Shown: positions 45,891-55,509 of the stretch, in pieces
Layout: each line of letters opens with the position of its first letter
How positions within the stretch are numbered: the stretch's first letter is position 1
Origin: Marinilabilia salmonicolor JCM 21150
GTDB taxonomy: Bacteria > Bacteroidota > Bacteroidia > Bacteroidales > Marinilabiliaceae
Assembly (NCBI RefSeq): GCF_000259075.1
Contig: NZ_AJKI01000056.1
Location: forward strand, 58,575-122,574
Direction: 5' to 3'
Length of the DNA: 64,000 nt
The notes under the pieces: generated by a model
What the model saw: only the letters and a program-made list of their open reading frames with translations
What the model was told of the DNA's origin: nothing
Database searches by the model: none
Translations under genes and position numbers: made by a program

Positions 45891-47108
45891 TTACTGTGGA
45901 GGATGCTCCAATATTTTATCTCCCTGCGAAAGGCCTTCGGTAACTCTTACCATCTTTTCGTTCTCACCTTCGATCTTAATTTTCTGCCGTACAATTCCCA
46001 GAGGAGTTTTCTTATATACAATCTGTTCATTGTTTTCCACAAAAACCACGTCGCGTGGAACCATCAACTGGTCATCAATGGCCTGAATAATAAACCTGTT
46101 GGTAGAGGTCATGCCCGGAAGCAGATCAAAACCGTTAGGATCCACCTCTATTTCGACTTTAAATCCATTGAGAAATTGTCCTTCTATCTCTTGTCCTATA
46201 TTGGCAACCGTACGAACTATGCCACTGAATTCCTCACCGGGAAATGCATCAATGGTTATCTTTACGGGCATTCCTTCCTGAATTTCGTTAACATCAATTT
46301 CTTTCACATAGGTAACCGACAGAATGGTAGATAAATCGGGAAGTATCGCTATTCGGGGATCCCAACGGCTTACCATATCGCCAACTTTCTTTTTCTCTCC
46401 GTCCCACTCCCGAACATACACCACTACCCCTGCTGAAGGAGCTTTAATAACCAAGTCTTGCTTGAGTTGCTGAAGTGTTACCATCTGCTGTTCTTCCTGT
46501 CTGACATTATCTTCAATACGTCGCAAACTCAGTTCATTCTTTCTTTTCTGTTGCTGATAATTTCTCTTTTTTTGCTCCAGTTGCCTGCGCGCCATTTCCA
46601 GTTCAATTGCAGCTTGTCGCTGCACAGCTTTACTTTCATAAACCGATTGTTCAACCTTCACCTCAGCGTCCAGCACATTGTCATGACTTCGACGAATGGC
46701 ATCCCTGGCATCGGTAAGGTTCAACGAACTATCCATTTTGGCATTTTCCAGATTTGCATAAAGCATATCCAGGGTCTCCTGAGTACTTTTCTGCTGCTCT
46801 TCAACTTCAGAAGGATCCAGCGTTGCCACGTAATCACCTTTTTCAACCTCAGTACCTTCACGCACCAGGTCATTTATGGCAATACGACGGATGCGAACGG
46901 TTTGGCCCAACAACACATCCGGGATCAAAATATCTTTAGATTCATGAGCTTCCAATTCGCCCATTGAAACCACATAATACTCAAATCGTCCTTTTTCTAC
47001 TTCTACCAGCTCATCCTTATCAACAGAATCTGCCATGAAGAAGCGATACCCCAGAAAAACCAGGATAATAATGATCGGTGGTATGAGTAATAACAATTTT
47101 CGTTTCAT
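45891..47108 (-). CDS. HlyD/MacA-family efflux adaptor, second in operon
   Basis: A 405-residue periplasmic adaptor. A membrane anchor (about 5-25, LLLLIPPIIIILVFLGYRFF) is followed by a lipoyl half (EKGDYVATLDPSEVEEQQKS) and a long coiled-coil hairpin (about 90-215, LEMARRQLEQKKRNYQQQKR). Then come the second lipoyl half (VIKAPSAGVVVYVREWDGEK), a beta-barrel (VNEIQEGMPVKITIDAFPGE) and a membrane-proximal domain. Such proteins join an inner-membrane pump to a TolC-type duct. It is the last gene of a four-gene set and the second adaptor in it. Confidence 0.92.
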   Translation of the reverse strand: MKRKLLLLIPPIIIILVFLGYRFFMADSVDKDELVEVEKGRFEYYVVSMGELEAHESKDILIPDVLLGQTVRIRRIAINDLVREGTEVEKGDYVATLDPSEVEEQQKSTQETLDMLYANLENAKMDSSLNLTDARDAIRRSHDNVLDAEVKVEQSVYESKAVQRQAAIELEMARRQLEQKKRNYQQQKRKNELSLRRIEDNVRQEEQQMVTLQQLKQDLVIKAPSAGVVVYVREWDGEKKKVGDMVSRWDPRIAILPDLSTILSVTYVKEIDVNEIQEGMPVKITIDAFPGEEFSGIVRTVANIGQEIEGQFLNGFKVEIEVDPNGFDLLPGMTSTNRFIIQAIDDQLMVPRDVVFVENNEQIVYKKTPLGIVRQKIKIEGENEKMVRVTEGLSQGDKILEHPPQ

Positions 47109-47132
47109 CCGTATAAAATTTATCTAATCTGA

Positions 47133-48662
47133 CTACTTTTGTTGCAACAAATAGTCGAGCTCCTGCATCAAGGGCTGGTTTTCAATAAAGTCGAAAAGCG
47201 TATATTGACGCATCTGATAATAACTTCTCCAGTACTGCCGAAGAGAAGATATATAATTCCTGCGGGCAGCATCCAGTGAATTTCGGGCCGAATTGAGTTT
47301 AATCACATCCACCTTATCAATCAGGAAACGCTGCTTAGTGACGTCATAACCACGTTGGGCAATGGTATCAGCCTTTGCGGATATCTCCACCTGTTTTTCC
47401 TGCATATTAAACTCCATAATCTGAATAAACAGCTCCTGCTCAAAATCTATACGTTCCTGCTTCACAGTAGCTTCTGTAACATCACGATTCGACCTGGCCA
47501 TCTGTATCTGCCCTTTCCGCAACCCCCAGTCAAGCAGCGGAATACTCAGTGACACCCTCAATTGCTGCTGGTCAGCAAACGGAGAACCATAAGCCACCCC
47601 CACGTCATCGGCATTTTTATTAATCCCGAAATTTGCACGCACATTGGCATTCAGACCACTTTCCGATCTGGCCCTGGCAATGGATTGCTCAGCTTCAAGC
47701 ATTCGTTGTTGAAAATCCAGTATGTCAGGATTGTTTTCGATGGCCAAGGTCATTGCCTTTTCCGGATTAATCTTCAACTCTGGTATTTCATCAGGAATTT
47801 CACATTCTATTACCACATTGTCTTCCAACCCCAGAAAAGAACTAAGTTCAGCACGTGATTGTCTCAGATTAACCTTAGCCCGGGTCACCTCCATACTGGC
47901 ATTCAAAAGACTCAGTTCCAGGTCAAGAAGTTCATCCTGAGTCACAGTTCCTATTTCAAAACGTCCTTTACCGATATTGTAAAGAGTATCTGCATTGGAA
48001 TAATTGGTTTCCGCTATTTTCAGATTAATCTCGGCTGTTACCTGACCAAAAAAATAGTCCGTGGCCTGAATGGCTAAGCCTTCCAGTGACTGCAGATAAT
48101 CTCTTTTAGCTTTCTCAAATTTCAGTGGCTCAATCCGCGCTTCCCAGCGAAAACGGTTGTAGCCGTTTAGCGGTTGAGAAAACCCGACGCTCACCGGAAC
48201 CGAGGCATATTGAATATCTTCTTCGTCATCAAGATTCTGGGACCGTGACAAAGAGGAGGTAACATCAAAAACACCGCCTGTAAGTGGCACATTCTGACGC
48301 AACGAAAGAGATGCATCAGAAGTAAAATAGGACCGTTGACTGAAATACTCAGTTCCTGTTTCTGAATCAAACCTGTTTACCACCGAACGGTCATAATCAA
48401 CCGGAGTAGCCTCCAAACTGAGTATCGGAAGGCGATCGGCTTTATAACTCCTGAATTCCCAATATCGCGCCAGATACATATTCTTAGATCTGAAGCTGTA
48501 AAGCGACTGTTCGTGCGCCAGATTGATCACGTCATCAAGTGCCATGGGAAGTACAACTGCATCTTCCGGCACCGGGTCAACAAAACTTTCCTGTTCCTGT
48601 GCTGAAACCAGAGTTACCAGTCCAAACAAAAAAATGGTAGTAATGGAAAAGATAAAACGCAT
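47133..48662 (-). CDS. TolC-family outer-membrane efflux protein
   Basis: A 509-residue protein with signal peptide (FIFSITTIFLFGLVTLVSAQ). It has two OEP (TolC) repeats, mostly helical with long heptads: KAMTLAIENNPDILDFQQRM and QRMLEAEQSIARARSESGLN, then RVSLSIPLLDWGLRKGQIQM, typical of TolC duct proteins. It supplies the outer-membrane exit for the adaptor/permease set. It follows the permease gene after 50 nt and precedes the second adaptor by 24 nt. Confidence 0.92.
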   Translation of the reverse strand: MRFIFSITTIFLFGLVTLVSAQEQESFVDPVPEDAVVLPMALDDVINLAHEQSLYSFRSKNMYLARYWEFRSYKADRLPILSLEATPVDYDRSVVNRFDSETGTEYFSQRSYFTSDASLSLRQNVPLTGGVFDVTSSLSRSQNLDDEEDIQYASVPVSVGFSQPLNGYNRFRWEARIEPLKFEKAKRDYLQSLEGLAIQATDYFFGQVTAEINLKIAETNYSNADTLYNIGKGRFEIGTVTQDELLDLELSLLNASMEVTRAKVNLRQSRAELSSFLGLEDNVVIECEIPDEIPELKINPEKAMTLAIENNPDILDFQQRMLEAEQSIARARSESGLNANVRANFGINKNADDVGVAYGSPFADQQQLRVSLSIPLLDWGLRKGQIQMARSNRDVTEATVKQERIDFEQELFIQIMEFNMQEKQVEISAKADTIAQRGYDVTKQRFLIDKVDVIKLNSARNSLDAARRNYISSLRQYWRSYYQMRQYTLFDFIENQPLMQELDYLLQQK

Positions 48663-48712
48663 AATTTTTTCAATAGTTCGTAAGATTATTAAAACATAAC
48701 CGACAGATATTC

Positions 48713-50056
48713 TTATTGCCTCAATGATTCCACCGGATCTTGTTCGGCAGCTCTTTTGGCAGGCAGATATCCAAAGACAATACCCACGGTTGCAGAAACT
48801 CCGAAGGCTACCACCACCGAAAACAATGTCACAATTGTCTCTATGTCAGCCATCACATGAATAGCGTGCGCAAGCACCACCCCGAGTATCACACCAATCA
48901 TTCCTCCGGTTACACTGATAAGAGTCGATTCGGAAAGAAACTGCACAATAATATCTTTTCGGGAAGCACCAATGGCCTGACGGGTACCGATTTCACGAAT
49001 TCGCTCCCACACCGATGCCAGCATAATATTCATAATCCCGATACCGCCCACAATAAGGGAAATACTGGCGATAGCCCCCAAGACAATGTTAAATATATCG
49101 TTGGTTTTCTGCTGTTGTTTAAGCAGCAATTCAGGTACGGTTACCTCGAAATCATAGATATCGGAATGTCTGCGAAGCAACATCCGTTTTATCACATCGG
49201 CCGAAGCGCTAAGCATCTCTGTCTCCTCCACCTGAACAATAATTTTGTCCAGTTGATTGTCCAACTCAAAGTCGTCTGACGTGTCCTCCCCGTTTCCTCC
49301 GCCTCTTGAGGCCTGCTCCAGCACCTGAGGGTTGATCCGTGCACGATCTTTAAAACGACGCAACATGGTTTTTACCGGAATAATTATTTTATTATCGGTA
49401 CTACTGATACCCAGCTCATCGGAAGCTGAAGCTGTAAAATCACGACGTTCAATAACACCTATCACCTGAACCCAGGTTTCGCCGCATTTGATGTATTCTC
49501 CGATAGGATCTTTAGTATTAAAAAATCTGTTTCGGATATTGTCACCAATAATAGCTACAGGTTTTCCTCCCTCTGCCTGTTGCTCGCTAAAAACACTTCC
49601 CCGGGTAATATTGATATTTAACAACTCAAAATAGGCAGGTGACACCCCCTCCAGAACCACAGGATAACTTTTTCCTCCCAGGATGGCATGATAATTTATG
49701 GAAACCACCGGACTAATGGCCGAAACAGTCGGGATGGTTCTCTTTATAGACTCCGCATCCTGGAGGGTTAATCCGGGAGAATACCGCGTAGTATTATCAC
49801 CTCCTCCTTCGGCATTCGCATCAATGGAAACTTCGGAGGGTGTGACAATAATATTGTTCACTCCAACAAGCTTTATTTGTTCCAGCACTTCCTGCTGAGC
49901 TCCCCGACCAATGGCCAGCATACTGATAACCGCCGCCACACCAAACATAATGCCCAATGCTGTTAAAAAAGACTTCAGTTTGTTTGCCAAAATAGCCTCA
50001 ACTGCAATCAACACATCATGAAAATACCTGGAAAATAAATACTTTAACCTTTTCAT
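48713..50056 (-). CDS. MacB-type ABC transporter permease without ATPase domain
   Basis: A 447-residue inner-membrane protein. It starts with a membrane helix (LKSFLTALGIMFGVAAVISM), then a large periplasmic MacB_PCD domain (about 45-310). It ends with three membrane helices in an FtsX domain (about 320-445, ASISLIVGGIGIMNIMLASV, REIGTRQAIGASRKDIIVQF). MacB of E. coli carries an N-terminal ATPase in the same chain; here it is missing. No separate LolD/MacB-type ATPase gene is in the operon, so the energising subunit is encoded elsewhere. It overlaps the first adaptor gene by 4 nt (ATGA). Confidence 0.92.
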   Translation of the reverse strand: MKRLKYLFSRYFHDVLIAVEAILANKLKSFLTALGIMFGVAAVISMLAIGRGAQQEVLEQIKLVGVNNIIVTPSEVSIDANAEGGGDNTTRYSPGLTLQDAESIKRTIPTVSAISPVVSINYHAILGGKSYPVVLEGVSPAYFELLNINITRGSVFSEQQAEGGKPVAIIGDNIRNRFFNTKDPIGEYIKCGETWVQVIGVIERRDFTASASDELGISSTDNKIIIPVKTMLRRFKDRARINPQVLEQASRGGGNGEDTSDDFELDNQLDKIIVQVEETEMLSASADVIKRMLLRRHSDIYDFEVTVPELLLKQQQKTNDIFNIVLGAIASISLIVGGIGIMNIMLASVWERIREIGTRQAIGASRKDIIVQFLSESTLISVTGGMIGVILGVVLAHAIHVMADIETIVTLFSVVVAFGVSATVGIVFGYLPAKRAAEQDPVESLRQ

Positions 50057-51456
50057 CGGCGATTCCCCCCTTTCATCGGTCGTTCATTCCCGGGGCCAAC
50101 CCCGGGAGGAGGCCCCCGTCTTTCAGACTTTTTTTCTTTTTGCTGTTCGGCCCTCTCCTTTTCACGTTCAAGCGCCTCCTGTTTCAGAAATTCATAAATT
50201 TCCAGACCTTCAAAAGGCAATTCTTCAGCATCGCCCGGTTGGGTCAATGCTACCTCCATGTCCTCGGCCAGCCCTTGCTCTATCACCAGATAATTGGCAT
50301 TTTCGCTTCCGGGATCAATAATTTGTTTTACCCAATCGTTCCCATCCCGGCGAAAAACATATTGAAGGGAATCATTTCTAAAAACGGCTTCCAGTGGAAC
50401 ATAGCGAACATCTGACAAGGAGTCGGTAGTAATAACATTACTGGTAGTCATGGCCGGCCGTAATTCAGAATCAGTTTCATTGAGTTTTATGATTACCTCA
50501 AATACCTTGGAATCCCCATCGGGCAATACCTGTCCAATATTGGCCACAGACATCACACTTCCTTCAAAGGACTTGGCAGGAAAAGCATCAATTCCAACAA
50601 CAGCTTTTTGCCCTGTTTTCACCCGAGAAATGTCTATCTCATTAATGTATGTCTTGGATATCATTGAGGATAAATCAGGTAATTCAGCGATGGTAGGCAT
50701 CCATCTGCTCACGGTAGAACCTGCCTGTATTTTATTCCCAAACCGGTCGTAACTGTAAATAACCATTCCCGGTTTTGGGGCCTTAACCTCCAATGCATCA
50801 AAAAGAGCATCAATCTCATCAATTCTCTCACGACTTTTCCGCACTTCTTCCCATGCTCTTCCCACATCATAACTAGCCTGTTGCTGCTTTAAGTCATAAT
50901 TTCGAATGGACTGCTCCATATCGCGCTCTGCCCGCTCCAAATCGAGTCGTGCCTGACGCTGAACCGCCGGAGATTCGTACACCGACTGTTCCACCACCAG
51001 TTTTTTCTCCTCCACCGATACTTCAGCATCCAATAAACCGTCCCGCAGGTTGCTCATATTGATGTTGGTATCAATCTTGGCATCCTCATAACCTTCCATC
51101 GCTTTTTCCAACTCTTCTTTTGCCTCAGTCATAAGTTCCTCTACTGCACTGTGATCCAGTGAGGCAACAAATTCACCGGAATCAACAACCGTCCCCTCTT
51201 CAACAATATCGGTTACCTGGATTTCATAAATACCCAATCGCCGCCCCGATAATGCGGAGGGAACCTCTATCGAGGTGGCATTTTCGGCCTGTAACTGGCC
51301 GGTTGATATTACTTCAGCCACAAAGGCCCCCTTTTGCACAGGTACTGTAATCATTACATTATCGGATACCACCGATCGTCCCATGGACCATATTAGAAGA
51401 ACAGCAACAATAATTATGGCGGGAACATAATAAACAGGTCGTAAAAAACGCTTCAT
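50053..51456 (-). CDS. HlyD/MacA-family efflux adaptor, first in operon
   Basis: A 467-residue adaptor. Start at MKRFLRPVYYVP, 13 codons inside the longest frame. Anchor at about 8-26 (VYYVPAIIIVAVLLIWSMG), lipoyl halves (QVTDIVEEGTVVDSGEFVAS and FDALEVKAPKPGMVIYSYDR), a coiled-coil hairpin (about 115-225), a barrel (ISRVKTGQKAVVGIDAFPAK) and a charged C-terminal tail (EREKERAEQQKEKKSERRGP) that ends in a G/P/R-rich segment. The tail is unusual for the family. It shares layout with the second adaptor and precedes the permease with a 4-nt overlap. Confidence 0.92.
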   Translation of the reverse strand: MKRFLRPVYYVPAIIIVAVLLIWSMGRSVVSDNVMITVPVQKGAFVAEVISTGQLQAENATSIEVPSALSGRRLGIYEIQVTDIVEEGTVVDSGEFVASLDHSAVEELMTEAKEELEKAMEGYEDAKIDTNINMSNLRDGLLDAEVSVEEKKLVVEQSVYESPAVQRQARLDLERAERDMEQSIRNYDLKQQQASYDVGRAWEEVRKSRERIDEIDALFDALEVKAPKPGMVIYSYDRFGNKIQAGSTVSRWMPTIAELPDLSSMISKTYINEIDISRVKTGQKAVVGIDAFPAKSFEGSVMSVANIGQVLPDGDSKVFEVIIKLNETDSELRPAMTTSNVITTDSLSDVRYVPLEAVFRNDSLQYVFRRDGNDWVKQIIDPGSENANYLVIEQGLAEDMEVALTQPGDAEELPFEGLEIYEFLKQEALEREKERAEQQKEKKSERRGPPPGVGPGNERPMKGGNRR

Positions 51457-51581
51457 ATGATTGTAAAAAAAAATTTCAGAAGTAATTTGTTTCAAGTCAA
51501 ACCGGATAATATGACAGACCTCAGCTTTGATGGTTTAACTCACTCAATGTTTTATCTAACATAAAAACAAACCAAAACTAC

Positions 51582-51616
51582 AAAAAAGCCGCCGAAAACA
51601 GGTATCTCCGGCGGCT
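51582..51616 (-). terminator. Rho-independent terminator after glmM
   Basis: AGCCGCCG and CGGCGGCT pair around a 14-nt loop, followed on the minus strand by TTTTTTG. It lies 39 nt after the glmM stop and separates glmM from the exporter operon. Confidence 0.88.
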
Positions 51617-51654
51617 AAATAATTTCAAAAACGATAAAATTCAATTCCTGAAAA

Positions 51655-53040
51655 TCAGATAAAAGACTTCATTACATCCATCATAGATTCTGCAAGCGAC
51701 CTGGCTTGTTCCACAGAACCGGCTTCGGAATAAATCCGAACGATAGGCTCGGTATTGGATTTTCTCAGATGAACCCAGGAATCAGCAAAATCAATTTTCA
51801 CTCCGTCCACTGTACTCACTTGTTCATCCTTATAATGCTCCTTCACCTTCAACAACAATGCATCCACATCCACTTCCGGCGTCAGTTCCAACTTATTTTT
51901 CGACATAAAATAAACGGGATATTCTTTCCGTAAATCAGAGGTCTTTATTCCTTTTTTTGCCAGATGGGTCAGAAATAAGGTAATACCTACCAGGGCATCC
52001 CGGCCATAATGACTATCCGGATAGATTACCCCTCCATTGCCTTCGCCGCCAATCACGGCTTCGGTTTCCTTCATTTTAGCCACCACATTCACTTCTCCCA
52101 CAGCAGAGGCATTATACTCCCCCCCGTGTTGTTTGGTAACATCGCTCAAAGCACGTGTAGAACTGAGATTTGACACTGTATTTCCCGGGGTTTGACTTAA
52201 AATATAATCCGAAACGGCCACCAGCGTATATTCCTCACCAAACATACTGCCATCCTCATTAATTATTGCCAGACGATCCACATCCGGATCTACCACAAAA
52301 CCTACATCGGCCCCTTCTTTACGTATCAGTTCAGAAATTTCGGTCAGATGCTCGGGTAAAGGTTCCGGATTGTGGGGAAATTGTCCATTGGGCTCACAAT
52401 ATAATTCCAGAACATCTTTTACGCCCAAAGCTTTCAACAATGGTGGAAGCGCAACTCCTCCTACAGAATTCACACAATCAATAGCAACTTTGAAACCGGC
52501 CTTTTTGATGGCTTCCACATCCACCAGGTCCAGCGCCAGCACCTCGTCGATATGACGCTGAGTATAATCCTCTTCTTCGGTGATGGTTCCCAACTCATCC
52601 ACATCTGCATATTCAAAACTCTCATCTTCTGCCACTTTCAACACCTCAGCACCATCTTCGGCAGTCAGAAATTCCCCTTTATGATTCAGCAACTTCAGAG
52701 CATTCCATTGTTTAGGGTTGTGGCTGGCTGTGAGAATAATCCCCCCGTCAGCATTCTCTTTCACCACGGCAATTTCGGTGGTAGGGGTAGTAGCCAGACC
52801 GATATGAATAACGTCTATGCCCATTCCCTGAAGTGTACCGGCAACCAGATTTTTCACCATGGGCCCCGAAATCCGGGCATCACGGCCAAGCACTACCCTG
52901 TATTTGTCTTTCTTCGATTGTTTTTTTACCCAAACAGCATAAGCTGATGTAAAGCGAACCACATCCACCGGACTCAACCCTTGTCCGGGCTTTCCTCCAA
53001 TAGTTCCTCTGATTCCTGATATTGATTTAATTAAAGTCAT
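51655..53040 (-). CDS. glmM: Phosphoglucosamine mutase
   Basis: A 461-residue alpha-D-phosphohexomutase that converts glucosamine-6-phosphate to glucosamine-1-phosphate for UDP-GlcNAc and peptidoglycan. The start MTLIKSISGIRGTIGGKPGQ is the family's opening. The phosphoserine loop is LTASHNPKQWNALKL (about 104-118), the metal loop DPDVDRLAIINEDGS and the sugar loop GGEGNGGVIYPDSHYGRDAL. The phosphate-binding loop is RKSNTEPIVRIYSE. A G/C palindrome lies 24 nt upstream of the start. A phosphomannomutase role cannot be excluded by sequence, but the family match favours GlmM. Confidence 0.92.
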   Translation of the reverse strand: MTLIKSISGIRGTIGGKPGQGLSPVDVVRFTSAYAVWVKKQSKKDKYRVVLGRDARISGPMVKNLVAGTLQGMGIDVIHIGLATTPTTEIAVVKENADGGIILTASHNPKQWNALKLLNHKGEFLTAEDGAEVLKVAEDESFEYADVDELGTITEEEDYTQRHIDEVLALDLVDVEAIKKAGFKVAIDCVNSVGGVALPPLLKALGVKDVLELYCEPNGQFPHNPEPLPEHLTEISELIRKEGADVGFVVDPDVDRLAIINEDGSMFGEEYTLVAVSDYILSQTPGNTVSNLSSTRALSDVTKQHGGEYNASAVGEVNVVAKMKETEAVIGGEGNGGVIYPDSHYGRDALVGITLFLTHLAKKGIKTSDLRKEYPVYFMSKNKLELTPEVDVDALLLKVKEHYKDEQVSTVDGVKIDFADSWVHLRKSNTEPIVRIYSEAGSVEQARSLAESMMDVMKSFI

Positions 53041-53064
53041 AATATTAGATAGTTAGATTTTTAA

Positions 53065-53093
53065 GGCCCCCTAAATCCCCCCAAGGGGGACTT
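53065..53093. repeat. REP-like G/C palindrome in the glmM leader
   Basis: CCCCCTAAATCCCCCC-AA-GGGGGA again, nearly identical to the copy at 2773-2802 upstream of speA, and 24 nt from the start codon. The two genes have the element in the same orientation. Confidence 0.75.
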
Positions 53094-53297
53094 AAAAAAG
53101 CTTAACAGATTATTGTCATAAGATTATCGACTCTTAAAATATAATTGCAAAATTGCAGAATATAAAACTGTTTTGCAATGAAAAGATAGACAACTATTGT
53201 CCGGAATGGGGGTTGGATTTTTCAGAGGGAGCAAAAAGCATGATTCTAATTCATTGGTCTCCGGTCAAATAATTAAGTTTGCTTCACTACGCTCGCA

Positions 53298-53759
53298 ATG
53301 AGGACTTGGCAGAATATTGAGGATTATGATGAAAACCCTTCTTTTCCTGACAACCAATATGGTAAAAGTTTAAAATTATATGCCGGTTACTTTGTGTCGC
53401 CAAAACTAAGTCTGAACGCAGGTTTTGGACTCGAAAGGTACGAAGGAATTGGGGCCAACACTGCTCCTCTGGTAGTGCAGGGAAATTACTATCTCACCCC
53501 CAGTAAGAACAGCTTTTTTGCATCAGCAGAGCTGGGGACACAGATCGTGTTTGCCAAAAACTCCACAAACAACAGAGGAAGTACAGATGCTGGCTATGTA
53601 TATGCACTTATGATTGGAAGAGAAATTACATTCTCGGATAAAACCGGACTTAACGTTTATTTGGGCTATAATTTTCAGCAATCAAACAATGAAGGTTTTT
53701 ATTATGAGAAGATTAAACGGAAAAGCTTAATAATCGGTATTGACTTTGTAGTCTTTTAA
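53298..53759 (+). pseudogene. 5'-truncated copy of the small outer-membrane beta-barrel gene
   Basis: The 153-residue frame lacks a signal peptide and aligns along its whole length with the C-terminal three-quarters of the intact protein at 58795 (ENQYGKSLRVYAGYF against DNQYGKSLKLYAGYF; NSFFASAE shared; TGLNVYLGYNFQQSN against TGLNIYVGYNFQQSR). The signal-peptide part has been lost before MRTWQN. An in-frame stop (TAA) lies about 24 nt upstream. The frame could still be translated from its ATG but without export the product is unlikely to function. It marks the left border of the AT-rich island. Confidence 0.75.
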
Positions 53760-53785
53760 ATAGCATCTTATTTTAATACAAGAGC

Positions 53786-53827
53786 CAGGGATTTACTTTC
53801 ACATAAAGTAAGTCCCTGTTTCTTTTA
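53786..53827 (+). terminator. Terminator after the truncated OMP copy
   Basis: CAGGGATTTACTTT pairs with AAAGTAAGTCCCTG around a short loop, followed by TTTCTTTT. The terminator after the intact copy (59408) is related in sequence, so the duplication included this part. The gap to 54020 shows no gene. Confidence 0.75.
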
Positions 53828-54019
53828 TACACAGGTGAATGTCATCAGCATTAATTCCATTTTGGAAGCATCCTTATTATATAAATTACCATCTCTGAAT
53901 TCATTTACTGAGAATATCATTACTAAACCATATCCTTCACATTACATCCTGAAAAGCATTCTGGAAAAATGTTAATTTTATTTTGATATTATTTCCCAAT
54001 CATCCATCCAGGTAAAAAA

Positions 54020-54604
54020 TCAATTAAAAATATTCTTATAACTTATAATGATAATTTTATGAATATTGTTGATATGTACATCAGCCCTAATAACTAAATC
54101 ATCTTTCTCAAAATAGGTATCTGAAAGATTGAACACTCTTTGCTTTTTAAACCAAGGTAAGTTTTCAGCGCTACCATTTTTTTTTAACACTATTGGAGAG
54201 ACTTCTGTATAAGAAATTCCGAAACAACATCTAAGTTTAAAAAACAGAATTAACAATTCACTTGTTTCAAGGCACTTACATTGTTGACTGTACGGACTTT
54301 TTAAAACAACTACATTATCATTTTTCATTAAAGGACTTGTCTGCACGGGAGGTTGAAATATTTTAATCTTACATAATCTTTCGGAAAAAATAACAGCTGA
54401 TTTTTTCAGTCTTTTTTTAACCAATCCACGCAGCAAGGATTTGTATAAAATATCTCCTGTATATAATATTAAAGAAAGAAAAAGAAGAACCACAAAGAAT
54501 GATGATTTAAGTTCATCTATTGTTATTATATATAGCCACCTAATCAATAGCCCTATTTCCATTATAAGAAAAATGATGTACTTCGATGAGCTTTTATCAA
54601 TCAT
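54020..54604 (-). CDS. Small membrane protein, possible immunity protein
   Basis: A 194-residue protein with two N-terminal membrane segments (about 9-26, YIIFLIMEIGLLIRWLYI, and about 35-54, SFFVVLLFLSLILYTGDI). A basic, mostly soluble C-terminal part follows (FFKLRCCFGISYTEVSPIVL). I recognise no family. Base composition is AT-rich and unlike the flanking core genes. It follows the 163-codon fragment on the same strand, where immunity proteins of effector cassettes are often found. Immunity is only a suggestion from position. Confidence 0.5.
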   Translation of the reverse strand: MIDKSSSKYIIFLIMEIGLLIRWLYIITIDELKSSFFVVLLFLSLILYTGDILYKSLLRGLVKKRLKKSAVIFSERLCKIKIFQPPVQTSPLMKNDNVVVLKSPYSQQCKCLETSELLILFFKLRCCFGISYTEVSPIVLKKNGSAENLPWFKKQRVFNLSDTYFEKDDLVIRADVHINNIHKIIIISYKNIFN

Positions 54605-54834
54605 GGTAATAAAATTTTATAGATGCTTTTATCATAATATTTTATACCACAGACTAAGGTATTTTAATTATTTTATATTTAGTATACCATTTTAATTTTA
54701 TTTCAATATCCCTTGATTTATTTCTATTTACGGCACTTTCAACTGCACTAAACACACTATTAATATTTTTATCAAGACGCAATAAAGATAAAAAGTCGAC
54801 CACCATTACCAGTCCATTTTATAGTATCACCTTT

Positions 54835-55326
54835 CTAATCAATCGATATACCATTAACAGGTTTTCTGATTTCTTTTCTCAGAGTCCCACAATCATACCA
54901 TATATCAATAGAATCCTGATGAATTTTAACACCTCCCGCCTTCTCCATCGTACTCTTCCCCCTAACCTGAGCGGATTCTAAATCGTTGGGCCATCCGGCC
55001 AACTCTTTGGCCGATTTGTTGGATTGCCAGGCTTCCGATACATTGGTGCTGAACACCGCCAGTTTATTAAGCGAATGCAGGAACCGGGTCGATTCTTTTA
55101 CCATGTTTATTAAAACGTTAACATTTCGTTTAGTATATTTACCGGCCGGAAATCGCTTACTGCTTAATCCAAGCAGCCCGGGCAGTGTATCTACATCCAC
55201 AAACCTTATTTTTACTGCACCGCTAGCCCGTATGGCCGGTCCACTTCCGCCACGCGATAATGTGAGGGGTAGGAAAACGCCTTTGTTGAACATCCACGAA
55301 GGAGCCTGATCGCCGGCGCCACGCAT
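54835..55326 (-). pseudogene. Truncated relative of the effector candidate
   Basis: The 163-residue frame begins MRGAGDQAPSWMFNKG. Open reading continues about 26 codons further upstream, without a start, so the 5' end has probably been lost. It contains LESAQVRGKSTMEKAGGVKI, which matches LDSAQVRGKSAMEMAGMRMD in the protein at 56246. The 49 bases encoding this part are 45/49 identical. The C-terminus after this motif (about 30 residues) is unlike the other protein. The N-terminal parts also differ. I recognise no domain. It may be a former effector fragment, left after cassette exchange. Confidence 0.55.
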
Positions 55327-55509
55327 GGGAGAATCTGTCTTTAAATCCCTGCAAATATTTGGTAGTAAAAGGGTTAAAGCACTTAGGCTATTGATTACAA
55401 CTCTCTAATAAATATATTACACTTCTACGTTTAAGAATTATAATTGACTTTTAGCTTAATGTGATAAAGTGGTTATGTTTTTTTCTAAATACAGATGTTT
55501 TAAGCAACC

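Noticed and set aside
12246..47120. Shared 20-bp run (CGTTTCATYCGTATAAAATT) at about 12249 and 47102
   Set aside because: It covers a start codon and an AT-rich leader; the match is short and could be coincidence, so no element is claimed.
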